From JAFAVZ01 sp036009105 (lineage in GTDB: Bacteria > Acidobacteriota > Thermoanaerobaculia > Gp7-AA8), in contig DASYMJ010000038.1 in NCBI GenBank assembly GCA_036009105.1, positions 1 to 18,647 of the forward strand: 18,647 nucleotides of DNA, written 5' to 3'. A program made the translations under genes and the position numbers. Position 1 is the first letter of the stretch; every line of letters begins with the position of its first letter. The notes under the pieces are model-generated. The model had not been told where the DNA came from. It ran no database searches and worked only from the letters and a program-made list of their open reading frames with translations. Positions 1 through 8,027 of the stretch are shown in pieces.

Positions 1-3000
1 CACGTGCTGCAGCGGCGTGACGGCCTTGCGCGCCCAGAACTGCGGGTAGCCGATGATGATGGTGACGCCGCCGGAGACCACGCTCACCTGAGGAGCGGTC
101 GTGGTCCACGCGGAGGTGGTCGCCTCGACCGTTTCCGTGGCCGACGAGGCGGCGATGGTGTTGGTGTTGCCGCGGAAGGAGAAGGTCGCGTTGCCCGGCG
201 CGCCGAGCTGCGGGGAGGTGAAGGTCAGGCCGAAATCCATCGCCTGAGCGCCGGCCAGGCCGGGCGCGAGGGCGACGTTGATCGAGGCCGAGGTGGTGCC
301 GGTGGCGTTGGCGGTCGGGAAGCTGATGCCGGTGCCGGCCGGGAACGAGACGCCCGCGGTGGTGGTGGAGACCGTGCCGGTGAGGTTGCTCACCGGGCCG
401 TTGCCCACGTTCTTGAGGGTGATGGTGAGCTTGCCCACCTCGCCGCTGTCGAGCACGCTGTCCGCGTCGCAGTTGGCAACGCTGTCATTGAGGGTGGCGT
501 CGCTGAAGACGATCTCGGCCGGAGTGGTGAAGCTCTCCGTCACCGGGTTGTTGTCCAGCGTGAAGCGGTCCGGAATGACCGCCTCGGAGCCGGCGCCGCG
601 CTTGGCGAAGGCCTGCCAGAACTCGGCGTAGTCGAAGAAGTCGTTCGCGTAAGCCGCGGCCAGCATCGCGTCGCGGGCATCGAGGAAGGTCGGCGCGAGC
701 GGCGAGAGCTTCATCGACGCGACAATGTAGTCCTTCATGCGCTGCTGCGCAGCGTCGAAGGTCAGGCGCGGGTTCGGGCCCTGGGTGTCGCGCAGAAGCG
801 CCGCGTAGCACTCCCACAGCATGTTGGCCCACACCTCACCGGTGTTGTGCACCTCGGAGTTGTTCGAGCCGTCCGAGCCGAAGGCGATGTTCACGCCGCC
901 CGGCAGAGGATTGCCGTCCGCGATGTGGTGCAGGGTGAGCGGGTTCTTGGTCATGTCCGTCGAGTACGGGACGCGGCGGATGCCGTAGTAGTAGCCGTTG
1001 TTCGTGCCGCCGCTGGTGACGTACGTGGCCAGCGCGTACGTGCCGTTCCAGTTGGCGTTGCTCGCCGTGGCGGTGTCGTCCGCGCGAACGGTGACCATCA
1101 TGGCGCTGAAGTCGCCCCAGCCTTCGCCCATGCCGTGAGCCTGCTGGCTGATGAGGCCGCCGCTGTTGCCGATCAGGCGGTTGCTGATGTAGTGACCCCA
1201 CTCGTGGGTCATGACCTGGGTGTCGACGGTGCCGTCACGGTCCGCATCGCGGCGCATGTTGACGTTCACCGTGTGCGCGGCGGCCAGCTCGGTCTTGATG
1301 CCGGCCGCGCCGTTGAAGCTCATGGAGAGGAACGGGATGTTGAAGCCGGCCAGGCTGCCCGTGACCGTGACCGTCGCGTTGGGGTTGGTCGAGAGGTACA
1401 CCAGGATGAAGCCCGTGGCGCCCGCGTTGAAGGCGTTGACGAGCTTCGTGCCGATGCCGCAGGAGCCGGCGCCGGCGGTCGGCTCGATGTCCACCAGGGC
1501 GATCCTGCCGGCGATGCCGGTGAAGGACGCCGCGGTGCAGCCGCCGGCCGGGGACGGACGGAACACGTCAGCCGTGTAATTGAAGGACTGGGGGCCGAAC
1601 TGGCCCGTGCCGGCGAAGCGCTTCCCGGCGATGTTGGCCGGCGAGAGCACGTCCACCCACAGCGCCGTGCCGCTGTCGAAGAGGAACATCTGCATGCGGG
1701 GCGAGGCGCCGTCCGCCGGGGTGAGCATGTTCGCGTTGTTGCGGCCGCTCGAGTCCTGACCCTCGGCCTTGAAGCGGTCGTTCTGCAGACCGCCGCGGCC
1801 GAAGTTCGAGAGCTGCGCGTTGCCGGCCGCCTCGTTGAAGCCCGAGTCGTAGTACCAGTCGTGCAGGAAGTTCACGTTGTAGAACATCTGCTGCACCGCC
1901 GCCTGGCGCGGCTCGACCGTGGTCGGCACCGCATCGGGGGTGTGGGTGTGGAGGAACTGGCCCGGCGCGGTGACCTGCGCACGGAAATCGGCCGTGGCCG
2001 GCTCGGCCGGCGTCCCCGCCGGATTGAAGCCGTCCGGAGCGAACAGGTCGAGGTAGCCGTCGACGTTGTTGCCGATCGTCTCGGTGGCGCCCGGGGCGAG
2101 CCACGGGTCGTTGTTGCTGAACGGATAGTTCGGCAGGGTCACGTCGTTCTGCGGGAGGAACGGATACTGCGCGCCGTCCGGCGAGGAGACGATCTTCGGA
2201 TGCACCGCGTTGCCCGACGGCTCATCGTACGGAATGCCGGTGACCGGGTCCGCCCAAACGCGGTAGGTGAAGCCGCCCGGGGCCAGGGTGAGGTGCGACT
2301 GCGCCTGCACGTCCTCCGACTTCGCGTCGGCGACGAGGTTGTGGCGGGAGAGCAGACGGCCGTCGGCCGCCGAGATCACGTAGGCATAGCCTTCGTCGCC
2401 GAAGCCGTCGACCGACATGTGGCCGGGCGTGCGCGCGACCACCTCGATGTAGTAGGCCGGCACCAGGCCGCCCACTTCATGGAAGTAGACCTTCTTCATG
2501 CGCACCGGGTCGAGCAGGGTGACGCCCGAGGTGGCCGGAAGGGTGAAGTAGTCGTAGCCGTCGCGCGAATCGACCTGCGAGAGCTGCGAGGCGTTCAGCG
2601 CGGCGAAGGTGAGGTCCTGCAGCGCGTTGGTGGCCGCGTTCTTCGCGTCCACCGAGAACGACATCTGGCCGTCCGCGGCGGGGGTGGAGACGCTGCTGAT
2701 GTAGCCGCCGATGGCGACCACTTCGAGGTTGCGCGTCATGAGGACGTTCGCCTCTTCGCGGTAGATCTCGATGCCGTCCACGTTCTGGCGGAACTTGACG
2801 ATCACGCCGCCGCGGCCGGTGTTGTGCACCTGCGTCACTTCGGCGGACGCCACGTCCAGGCCGCTCAGGCCGTAGAGCGAGGCGTACTGCTGGAGATGGC
2901 CGCGCGCCGCGGCCGCTTCCGGACCGTCGGTGGCGTTGCTTTTCGGCCGGGTCAGGTCGATCGTGCCGCCGACGCCGGGGTTGCTCCAGAGAAACGTCGG

Positions 3001-3204
3001 CACGCCGAGGCGGGTCTCCGTCTGGATGCGGCTGCCGGGCTTGAGAAGCGCCCCGGCGCGCGCCGAGAGCGAGCTCTCGACCTGTCTCGCGTTCGTCTTG
3101 CCGGCCACCGCGCCGAACGCGTCGAACTCCGGACGCGCCGCCGCGAATGCTGTCGTGGTCGTAATTAGCAGTAGTAAAGAAAGGATGATGGAATTCTTGC
3201 GCAT
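1..3204 (-). CDS. Secreted M36 (fungalysin-type) zinc metalloprotease, C-terminus cut by window edge
   Basis: Extracellular zinc endopeptidase; 1068 codons are visible with no stop, so the C-terminus lies outside. The ATG at 3204 gives a signal peptide (MRKNSIILSLLLL..., likely cleaved after AFA near residue 21). About residues 100-170 resemble an FTP propeptide that keeps such enzymes inactive until processed. The catalytic motif HEWGH is at residues 667-671 and the third zinc ligand is Glu694 in GEGWGDF, as in peptidase family M36. A PA-type domain (about 545-640) is inserted in the protease domain just before the active site. After about residue 885 a beta-sandwich, CARDB-like segment begins (DSGEVGKLTITLKNVGNGPV). 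The gene lies downstream of the propeller gene on the same strand but 170 bp away, with its own promoter candidate. The Shine-Dalgarno is weak (AGG touching the ATG). Family assignment is firm; substrate is unknown. Confidence 0.93.
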   Translation of the reverse strand, partial: MRKNSIILSLLLLITTTTAFAAARPEFDAFGAVAGKTNARQVESSLSARAGALLKPGSRIQTETRLGVPTFLWSNPGVGGTIDLTRPKSNATDGPEAAAARGHLQQYASLYGLSGLDVASAEVTQVHNTGRGGVIVKFRQNVDGIEIYREEANVLMTRNLEVVAIGGYISSVSTPAADGQMSFSVDAKNAATNALQDLTFAALNASQLSQVDSRDGYDYFTLPATSGVTLLDPVRMKKVYFHEVGGLVPAYYIEVVARTPGHMSVDGFGDEGYAYVISAADGRLLSRHNLVADAKSEDVQAQSHLTLAPGGFTYRVWADPVTGIPYDEPSGNAVHPKIVSSPDGAQYPFLPQNDVTLPNYPFSNNDPWLAPGATETIGNNVDGYLDLFAPDGFNPAGTPAEPATADFRAQVTAPGQFLHTHTPDAVPTTVEPRQAAVQQMFYNVNFLHDWYYDSGFNEAAGNAQLSNFGRGGLQNDRFKAEGQDSSGRNNANMLTPADGASPRMQMFLFDSGTALWVDVLSPANIAGKRFAGTGQFGPQSFNYTADVFRPSPAGGCTAASFTGIAGRIALVDIEPTAGAGSCGIGTKLVNAFNAGATGFILVYLSTNPNATVTVTGSLAGFNIPFLSMSFNGAAGIKTELAAAHTVNVNMRRDADRDGTVDTQVMTHEWGHYISNRLIGNSGGLISQQAHGMGEGWGDFSAMMVTVRADDTATASNANWNGTYALATYVTSGGTNNGYYYGIRRVPYSTDMTKNPLTLHHIADGNPLPGGVNIAFGSDGSNNSEVHNTGEVWANMLWECYAALLRDTQGPNPRLTFDAAQQRMKDYIVASMKLSPLAPTFLDARDAMLAAAYANDFFDYAEFWQAFAKRGAGSEAVIPDRFTLDNNPVTESFTTPAEIVFSDATLNDSVANCDADSVLDSGEVGKLTITLKNVGNGPVSNLTGTVSTTTAGVSFPAGTGISFPTANATGTTSASINVALAPGLAGAQAMDFGLTFTSPQLGAPGNATFSFRGNTNTIAASSATETVEATTSAWTTTAPQVSVVSGGVTIIIGYPQFWARKAVTPLQHV

Positions 3205-3214
3205 CCTGGTCGAT

Positions 3215-3229
3215 GGACGGAGTCCGTCC
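3215..3229. promoter_or_regulatory. Perfect inverted repeat in M36 protease leader
   Basis: GGACGGA and TCCGTCC flank a single central base, 11-25 nt upstream of the protease ATG. It could be an operator or a small leader hairpin near the ribosome site. The symmetry is seen directly; any function is inferred. Confidence 0.35.
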
Positions 3230-3300
3230 GTGCCCCCTCGTGTTTGGATTGTTGGACGAAAGTAGAAGACGATTAAATTGTTATTCGGAAAGTTATGCGT

Positions 3301-3330
3301 AGATTAGTCCGGGGAGCGGCGAGGCGTCAA
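3301..3330 (-). promoter_or_regulatory. Candidate sigma-70 promoter of the M36 protease gene
   Basis: Read on the minus strand, TTGACG (3330-3325) and TAATCT (3306-3301) are separated by 18 nt, close to the housekeeping -35/-10 consensus. The -10 lies about 97 nt before the protease ATG, in an AT-richer stretch than the neighbouring genes. This would give the protease a promoter independent of the upstream propeller gene. No terminator for the propeller gene is evident in the same 170-bp gap. Confidence 0.45.
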
Positions 3331-3374
3331 GGAAATTGTTTTGACCCCTTTGGAACACCGCGTTGACCGAAGGT

Positions 3375-4913
3375 TCACCGGCGGCCGTCGATGGCGAAAG
3401 CAGTCACGTTTGCGTCTTCATCCGCGATGAACAGCCGCCCGTTGACCAGGATGGGACTCTGCCAGTGGATACCGCCGATGAGGTCGCTGCTCCACAGCTT
3501 CTCTCCCGTCCGTGGATTCACCGCCGCGATCTCGTGCGGCCCGGCGTAGTAGAGAACGTGGTTGGCCACGATGGGGGAGGTCGAGGCGTACTTTTGCTGC
3601 ACCCACATCTTCTCCAGGCGCGGCTGATCATCCTGCACGGTCAGGGCGAAGGCGGAGATGCCCAGCCAGTTGGAGAGGAAGACCCACGGCCGGTTCGAGA
3701 AGGGGCTGAGCCAGACGGCGGGGCGGGAGAGGATCTCGCCCCCCTGCGGCACCTGGCCCACCTGCAGCTCGCCGCCCAGGTGGCGGGGGCCGCCGCGGCG
3801 GCTCAGGTCGCGCAGGTCGACCAGGCGGAACAGCCAGTCCTTCCCCGACTGCACGCCGAGGTGGGGCAGGCCGGGGACGTCGGGGAGGATGGCGATGGTG
3901 GTGGAGGAGAGGTCGAGATCGAGGTCGTTGATGCGCTGGTACTCGGTCGGCGTGTAGCTGTCCAGCGGCACGCCGCCCTCGGTCGACCCGTCCGGACGGA
4001 GCGCGATGATGCAGGTGCCCCAGTTGAAGCCGCCGTCCGCCGCGTCGAACGTGCCGTTGCCGGTGGTGATGAACGTCCGGTCCGTCACCCCGTCGTACAC
4101 CGCGCCGGCCCGGGCCCAGATGCCGGCCTGCCGCGCGCTGCAGTCCTGGTCCGTGCCCGGCTTGTCCGCGAAGTGGATCGCCTTGTCGCTGCAGAGCGCG
4201 TTGAAGACCTTCTGCCCGCCCGTCTCCAGGTCGACCGTCACCAGGTGACCCTGATAGTCGCCCTCGTCGCCCGGATCGGGATAGGCGGCGATGGTCATGT
4301 AGAGGTACGACTTCCCGCTGGCCGTCGTCACCAGAGACAGCGCGGACGAGCCCTTCTCCACATCGCCCTTGAGCGTGACCAGCTCCGGCCAGCCGCCGCC
4401 CGTCACTTCCCTGCCGGTCGCCGTCTCGTAGCGATGGATGTAGCCGTCCAGCCCGTACGCGTAGACGAACTTCTTGCCCGGATCGACGGCGGGGGAGGAG
4501 GTCGTCCAGCGCGGGCCGGCCGGCGGCGTGGTCTGCCAGACGATCGCGCCGCCCGGCGCGTCGAGCGCCACGACCCGTCCCCGTATGGTAGAGACGATGA
4601 CCAGATCGAGGACGCCCCACTGCGTGTCCACATTCGCCACGTAGACGGGCGAGCCGTCCGCGGCCTCGGGCAGCTTCGTCTTCCACTGCAGCTTCATGTC
4701 GCCGACGTTGCGCGAGGTGACCACCCGGTCCGCCGTGCCGAAGGTGTCCGGCGCCGCCGTGTTGAAGCCGAGCCAGTCGTGGCCGGCGTCGAAGGGATTG
4801 GGCCGCTTCCTCTGATGATGCTCGACCGGCTCCTTGTCCACCGCGAAGGCGGCGGGCATGCCCAGCAGCGCGGCGGCGAGAGCGGCGGCGATCGTCTTCA
4901 TGCGCATGGACAC
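3375..4913 (-). CDS. Secreted PQQ-type beta-propeller repeat protein
   Basis: A 512-residue exported protein built of about seven PQQ/BamB-like propeller blades. A signal peptide ends near residue 24 (...GMPAAFA|VDKEP). Blade signatures recur through the chain, for example GRVVALDAPGGAIVWQT, GYIHRYETATGREV, LVTVDLETGG, EIAAVNPRTGEKLW and NVTAFAID at the end. Such propellers serve as quinoprotein dehydrogenases or as binding scaffolds. I see neither the vicinal cysteine pair nor a cytochrome c CxxCH motif of PQQ alcohol dehydrogenases, so an enzymatic role is not supported. Start: GTG at 4913 with AGG 7 nt upstream; ATGs two and four codons later are alternatives. It is divergent from the aminopeptidase gene with only 32 bp between starts, so the two promoters must overlap. 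Function unknown beyond the fold. Confidence 0.85.
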   Translation of the reverse strand: MSMRMKTIAAALAAALLGMPAAFAVDKEPVEHHQRKRPNPFDAGHDWLGFNTAAPDTFGTADRVVTSRNVGDMKLQWKTKLPEAADGSPVYVANVDTQWGVLDLVIVSTIRGRVVALDAPGGAIVWQTTPPAGPRWTTSSPAVDPGKKFVYAYGLDGYIHRYETATGREVTGGGWPELVTLKGDVEKGSSALSLVTTASGKSYLYMTIAAYPDPGDEGDYQGHLVTVDLETGGQKVFNALCSDKAIHFADKPGTDQDCSARQAGIWARAGAVYDGVTDRTFITTGNGTFDAADGGFNWGTCIIALRPDGSTEGGVPLDSYTPTEYQRINDLDLDLSSTTIAILPDVPGLPHLGVQSGKDWLFRLVDLRDLSRRGGPRHLGGELQVGQVPQGGEILSRPAVWLSPFSNRPWVFLSNWLGISAFALTVQDDQPRLEKMWVQQKYASTSPIVANHVLYYAGPHEIAAVNPRTGEKLWSSDLIGGIHWQSPILVNGRLFIADEDANVTAFAIDGRR

Positions 4914-4945
4914 GGCGAAACCTACTTTTCGATTAGCATCGCCGC

Positions 4946-6247
4946 ATGCGCCGTCTGCTCTCTGTCACCTTTCTTTTACTTTGCTGCGTGCATGCGTCTG
5001 CTTTCGAGCGCCAGGCGAACGCCGATTACCGGGCCCGCCGCGAGCATCTCGCCGCCCAGCTCGGTACCGGCGTGCTCGTGCTCTTCGCCAGCACGGAGGC
5101 GGAAGGGCAGAACGCCACGAACGGCTTCCGCCAGGACGAGGACTTTTATTACCTGACCGGCTGGCGCGAGCCCGGCGCGGCGCTGGTCATCGCGCCGAAG
5201 CCGTACGCGGAGATCCTCTTCCTCCCGGCGCACAACCCGTCGCAGGAGCGCTGGACGGGACCGAAGCTCGGCGCCGAGTCGCCCGAGGCCAGGCAGCTCA
5301 CCGGCTTCGACCGGATCGACGTGCTCGATCACCTGCGCGATGAGCTGGTGCGCCTGCTTCCCTCGCCCCAGGCCACGGTGATCACCGACGTCTCCGACTC
5401 CGACTCGACGCCGTCGACCACTCCCATCGCCTGGCTGCGCCGGGCGAACGCGTTCCCCAACTACGTCTCCTTCAAGGACTCGACCCCGCTGGTCGGCGCG
5501 TTGCGCCTGATCAAGGACGCGGGCGAGATCGCGCTGATCCGCAAGGCGACCGATGCCACGGTCGAGGCGCACAAGGCGGCGATGCGCGCCGCGAAGCCGG
5601 CCCTCAGCGAGAACGAGCTGGCCGCCGTGATGCGCTACGAGTTCGAGCGCCGCGGCTGCGAGGCGCCCGCCTATTCGCCCATCGTCGGCTCCGGTTTCAA
5701 CTCGACGGTGCTCCATTACGCGGAGAACAGCGGCACCATGCGCGAGGGCGACCTCGCCGTGCTCGACGTGGCGGGCGAGTACTCGTACTACGCGAGCGAC
5801 GTCACCCGCACCCTTCCCGTCGATGGCCACTTCACCGCCCGCCAGCGCGAGATCTACGACATCGTCCTCGGCGCGCAGCGCGCCGCCATCGACGCCTTCC
5901 GGGCCGGCACCTCGACCATCGCCCGCACCGCCCCCAACTCGCTCTACAAAGTCGCGTACGAGTACATCAACACTCACGGCAAGGACTCGCACGGCCAGCC
6001 GCTCGGCCAGTACTTCATCCACGGCCTGAGCCACTATGTCGGCCTGGAAGTGCACGACGCGGGCGACACCTCCACGCCGCTCGCCCCCGGCATGGTCTTC
6101 ACCATCGAGCCCGGCATCTACATCCCGGAAGAGCGCCTCGGCGTGCGCATCGAGGACCTGTTCCTGGTCGGCGCGGACGGCAGGCTGGTGGAGCTTTCGG
6201 CCGGACTGCCGAAATCGGCGGATGAGGTGGAGAAAGCGATGCGGTGA
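4946..6247 (+). CDS. Secreted M24 family Xaa-Pro aminopeptidase (aminopeptidase P type)
   Basis: Removes N-terminal residues that precede proline; a 433-residue, two-domain aminopeptidase P. The N-terminal creatinase-like domain spans about 20-170 and the pita-bread M24 domain about 190-425. By alignment to the E. coli PepP motifs the dinuclear metal ligands are Asp274, Asp285, His363, Glu388 and Glu403; the accessory histidines are His359 (HGLSH) and His370 (EVHD). Unlike cytosolic PepP it has a signal peptide (MRRLLSVTFLLLCCVHASA), so it probably acts outside the cytoplasm, perhaps on peptides released by proteases such as the M36 enzyme nearby (inference). No Shine-Dalgarno precedes the ATG; TAGCAT lies 6 nt upstream, fitting a leaderless transcript. 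Confidence 0.93.
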   Translation: MRRLLSVTFLLLCCVHASAFERQANADYRARREHLAAQLGTGVLVLFASTEAEGQNATNGFRQDEDFYYLTGWREPGAALVIAPKPYAEILFLPAHNPSQERWTGPKLGAESPEARQLTGFDRIDVLDHLRDELVRLLPSPQATVITDVSDSDSTPSTTPIAWLRRANAFPNYVSFKDSTPLVGALRLIKDAGEIALIRKATDATVEAHKAAMRAAKPALSENELAAVMRYEFERRGCEAPAYSPIVGSGFNSTVLHYAENSGTMREGDLAVLDVAGEYSYYASDVTRTLPVDGHFTARQREIYDIVLGAQRAAIDAFRAGTSTIARTAPNSLYKVAYEYINTHGKDSHGQPLGQYFIHGLSHYVGLEVHDAGDTSTPLAPGMVFTIEPGIYIPEERLGVRIEDLFLVGADGRLVELSAGLPKSADEVEKAMR

Positions 6248-6250
6248 GTT

Positions 6251-6270
6251 CCTCTAGTCCATCGAAGAGG
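6251..6270. promoter_or_regulatory. Inverted repeat overlapping the ribosome site of the zinc-ribbon stub
   Basis: CCTCT (6251-6255) pairs with AGAGG (6266-6270) across a 10-nt loop, followed by GGTTTTC. The right arm is the Shine-Dalgarno of the next gene (ATG 6278). The hairpin could mask that site or act as a weak terminator of the aminopeptidase gene. Five base pairs is modest. Confidence 0.3.
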
Positions 6271-6277
6271 GGTTTTC

Positions 6278-6454
6278 ATGAGCGATCTTCAGTTCGACCG
6301 GGCTGACTACGCGCAGCCGACGCCTTCCGCCGTCGTCTGCTCTTCCTGCAAGCAATCGATCTACGACAATTACTACACCCGCGGCGACACGCTCTTCTGC
6401 GGCCGTTGCCGGGAGCGCCAGGAGCAGCAGGCGGAAGGGTGGGGCGGCTACCCC
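6278..6454 (+). pseudogene. Truncated zinc-ribbon protein gene (N-terminal stub)
   Basis: The first 50 or so codons look real: strong Shine-Dalgarno (AGAGGGG, 6 nt before the ATG) and a zinc ribbon with Cys21-x2-Cys24 and Cys41-x2-Cys44 (VVCSSC, LFCGRC). From memory, proteins starting MSDLQFDRA... plus a zinc ribbon usually continue into a membrane or alpha-helical region. Here the frame runs instead into the antisense of the convergent L,D-transpeptidase gene, giving arginine-rich nonsense-like sequence until a stop at 7067-7069. I therefore read it as a gene that lost its 3' part by deletion or rearrangement; the listed end marks where plausible coding sequence fades, not a stop codon. The stub may still be translated as a small zinc protein with an odd tail. 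Confidence 0.55.
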
Positions 6455-6991
6455 TCACTTCCCGATCGCGAACGGCACCCCCGTCGGCAGTTGCACGCTG
6501 ACCGGCTTGCCCGCCTCCGCCACCCCGTCGTACCAGGAGTCGGGTTTCTTCAGGCCGCTCTGGTCCATGAGGTAGCGGGCCAGCTCCGTGGCGTCGGCCT
6601 CGCTCATGCGGATGCAGCCGTGCGAGGCGGCCGAGCCGATCGACTCCTCGTCGTTGGTGCCGTGGATGTAGTAATCGGGCTCCTGAAAGAAGATCTTCAC
6701 GCCCCGCATCGGGTTCCTGGGGTGGCCGGGAGGGGTGGGCTGCTTCCCCTTGGCCCACTTCTCCTTCGGCGGGACCCAGCTCGGGTTCCAGATCAGGTGC
6801 CGCACCGTGAAGCGGCCGTTCGGCGTCTGGTGCGCCTTCGTTCCGACGGCGATGTCATAGCGCCGCGCCTCGCTGCCGCCGACGCGGACGACGAGGATCT
6901 TCTTCTGCGTGCTCGCGGCCATGGAGAGCGGTCCGGTGGCGGCGGCGGATTTCGTGGCGAAGAGGGTGAGCAGGAGAGCCAGCAAGGTCAT
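6455..6991 (-). CDS. L,D-transpeptidase, YkuD/ErfK family
   Basis: Cell-wall enzyme that forms 3-3 peptidoglycan cross-links or attaches proteins to peptidoglycan. The 178-residue product carries the YkuD signature: His110 in YIHGTND, then SHGCIRMS with His124, catalytic Cys126 and Arg128. The N-terminus is hydrophobic (MTLLALLLTLFA) and is probably a signal peptide or anchor, but it lacks the usual positive charge. The reading frame stays open upstream through R-I-I-F-A-L-L-A-G without an ATG, GTG or TTG, so a non-standard start cannot be excluded. It follows the STAS gene with 28 bp between and is probably co-transcribed. Its 3' end lies over the broken zinc-ribbon gene on the other strand. 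Confidence 0.9.
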   Translation of the reverse strand: MTLLALLLTLFATKSAAATGPLSMAASTQKKILVVRVGGSEARRYDIAVGTKAHQTPNGRFTVRHLIWNPSWVPPKEKWAKGKQPTPPGHPRNPMRGVKIFFQEPDYYIHGTNDEESIGSAASHGCIRMSEADATELARYLMDQSGLKKPDSWYDGVAEAGKPVSVQLPTGVPFAIGK

Positions 6992-7019
6992 GCCGGCCAG
7001 CAGTGCAAAGATGATGCGA

Positions 7020-7361
7020 CTACGCGTCGAAGGCCCGCAGCGCCTCGGCCTCGGTCTCGTAGACGCTGAACATCGGCAGCAGATTGGTCAGGCGGAGGGT
7101 GCGGGCCACCCGGTCCTGCGGCTTGAGGAGGCGGAGGGAGGCGCCGAAGCGCTTGGAGGTCTTGAGGCTCTGCACCAGCTCTCCCAGGCCGTTGCTGTCG
7201 ATGTAGTCCATGTCCGAGAGATTGAGGAGGATCTTCTTGCTGCCGTCCTCCAGGATTCCGTTGATGATGTGGGGCAGGACTTCATCGCCGACGCCGACGG
7301 CGAGCCGGCCTTTGAAGTCGACGATCGTCACGTCCTGCACCTTTCGGACTTCGATGTTCAT
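7020..7361 (-). CDS. STAS-domain protein, anti-sigma factor antagonist type
   Basis: A 113-residue single STAS domain like SpoIIAA/RsbV, which bind an anti-sigma kinase in a phosphorylation-controlled partner switch. The core DMDYIDSNGLGELV keeps the phospho-acceptor serine (Ser56, aligned with SpoIIAA Ser58). I chose ATG 7361 (MNIEVRK), where homology begins; the frame extends to a TTG at 7433 with unlikely sequence. There is no Shine-Dalgarno; TATCAT lies 8 nt upstream of the ATG. No anti-sigma kinase or PP2C phosphatase is encoded nearby, so partners lie elsewhere. It sits between the XRE regulator (93 bp) and the L,D-transpeptidase (28 bp), which may hint at envelope-stress control (inference). 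Confidence 0.88.
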   Translation of the reverse strand: MNIEVRKVQDVTIVDFKGRLAVGVGDEVLPHIINGILEDGSKKILLNLSDMDYIDSNGLGELVQSLKTSKRFGASLRLLKPQDRVARTLRLTNLLPMFSVYETEAEALRAFDA

Positions 7362-7454
7362 GGCGGCGCATGATACACGGCTTGCAAGCCTCTGCACGAC
7401 CGGCCGGCGCGGGAACGCCGGGGGTTCGTGCAACTGCCGGCCGCCTCGGCCCCG

Positions 7455-7865
7455 CTACCGCCGCTTGAGCCGCGAGCGGACGGCCACGATCTCCTCGCGG
7501 AGAAAGTCGACCTGGGCGAGCAATTCGTCAATCTGCTGATTGACGTTGCGCATGCTCTGGGGGCGGTTCTGCCGCCGCGCGGTGCTGAGGTCACGCCAGA
7601 AGCGCGTCCGCTCCGTCGAGTCGAGCGAGGCGATCTGCCGCACCAGCGGATCGCCCTCTGCGCCCGCTTCGGCTGCTTCGCCGAGCAGCTCGTTGGCGGA
7701 GACGTGGAGGATTCTGGCGAGGTTGAGGAAGAGACTGAGCTCGACGTTCTGCTTCTCGGTCTCGATGCGGGAAAGCGTGGCGGCACTGATCTTCGCTTTC
7801 GCGGCGACCTGGGCCAACGACAACTGTTGCACCTGGCGGGCGTGGCGGATCTTCTCTCCGATCAT
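7455..7865 (-). CDS. XRE-family helix-turn-helix transcriptional regulator
   Basis: A 136-residue DNA-binding protein. Residues 2-62 form an HTH_3 domain (KIRHARQVQQLSLAQVAAKA, then SAATLSRIETEKQNVELSLF). After a linker, the C-terminus (about 106-136, NQQIDELLAQVDFLREEIVAV) is a predicted coiled coil, likely for dimerisation. ATG 7865 is chosen as the natural domain start; a TTG at 7883 would add six residues. A palindrome 42-61 nt upstream of the ATG is a good autoregulatory operator candidate. The targets are unknown; the STAS and L,D-transpeptidase genes downstream are the obvious first guess. Confidence 0.87.
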   Translation of the reverse strand: MIGEKIRHARQVQQLSLAQVAAKAKISAATLSRIETEKQNVELSLFLNLARILHVSANELLGEAAEAGAEGDPLVRQIASLDSTERTRFWRDLSTARRQNRPQSMRNVNQQIDELLAQVDFLREEIVAVRSRLKRR

Positions 7866-7887
7866 GGATCCATGGTATCCCAAAATA

Positions 7888-7904
7888 TTTGCGAATCATG
7901 CAAA
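7888..7904. promoter_or_regulatory. Small inverted repeat TTTGC-N7-GCAAA upstream of XRE gene
   Basis: Five-base arms in an AT-rich patch, 23-39 nt upstream of the XRE ATG, where a -10 region could lie. It may be a second regulator half-site pair beside the longer palindrome, or chance. Confidence 0.25.
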
Positions 7905-7906
7905 AG

Positions 7907-7926
7907 AATGTACGTCACCGTACATT
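7907..7926. promoter_or_regulatory. Candidate XRE operator: perfect 8-bp inverted repeat
   Basis: AATGTACG, spacer TCAC, then CGTACATT: a perfect two-fold symmetric site in the AT-rich part of the divergent region between the XRE gene and rsmE. Size and placement (42-61 nt before the XRE ATG) suit an HTH dimer site controlling its own promoter. Direct observation of symmetry; regulator assignment is inferred. Confidence 0.5.
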
Positions 7927-7999
7927 GTCCAAAACGCAACAACCGTGCACGCGTTTTGCTTTGGAAGAAAACGTCGGCGCGGCGATCACCATCCGGGTA

Positions 8000-8016
8000 C
8001 GCCGTCGCGTACGGCG
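8000..8016. promoter_or_regulatory. Small stem-loop upstream of rsmE
   Basis: CGCCGT (8000-8005) pairs with ACGGCG (8011-8016) over a 5-nt loop. It directly precedes the larger stem-loop and may be part of one structured leader or intergenic element. Confidence 0.3.
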
Positions 8017-8027
8017 CCATCGTTCCC

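Noticed and set aside
4..3168. A stop-free plus-strand frame of over 1000 codons opposite the M36 protease gene
   Set aside because: Composition is Arg/Gly/Val/Ala-rich with no domain signature, and the minus strand carries a complete catalytic protease with a signal peptide. Long antisense frames are expected in GC-rich DNA.
3363..5156. Plus-strand frame of about 600 codons opposite the propeller gene, reaching into the aminopeptidase gene
   Set aside because: It is antisense to clear propeller repeats and then out of frame with the aminopeptidase; no recognisable protein.
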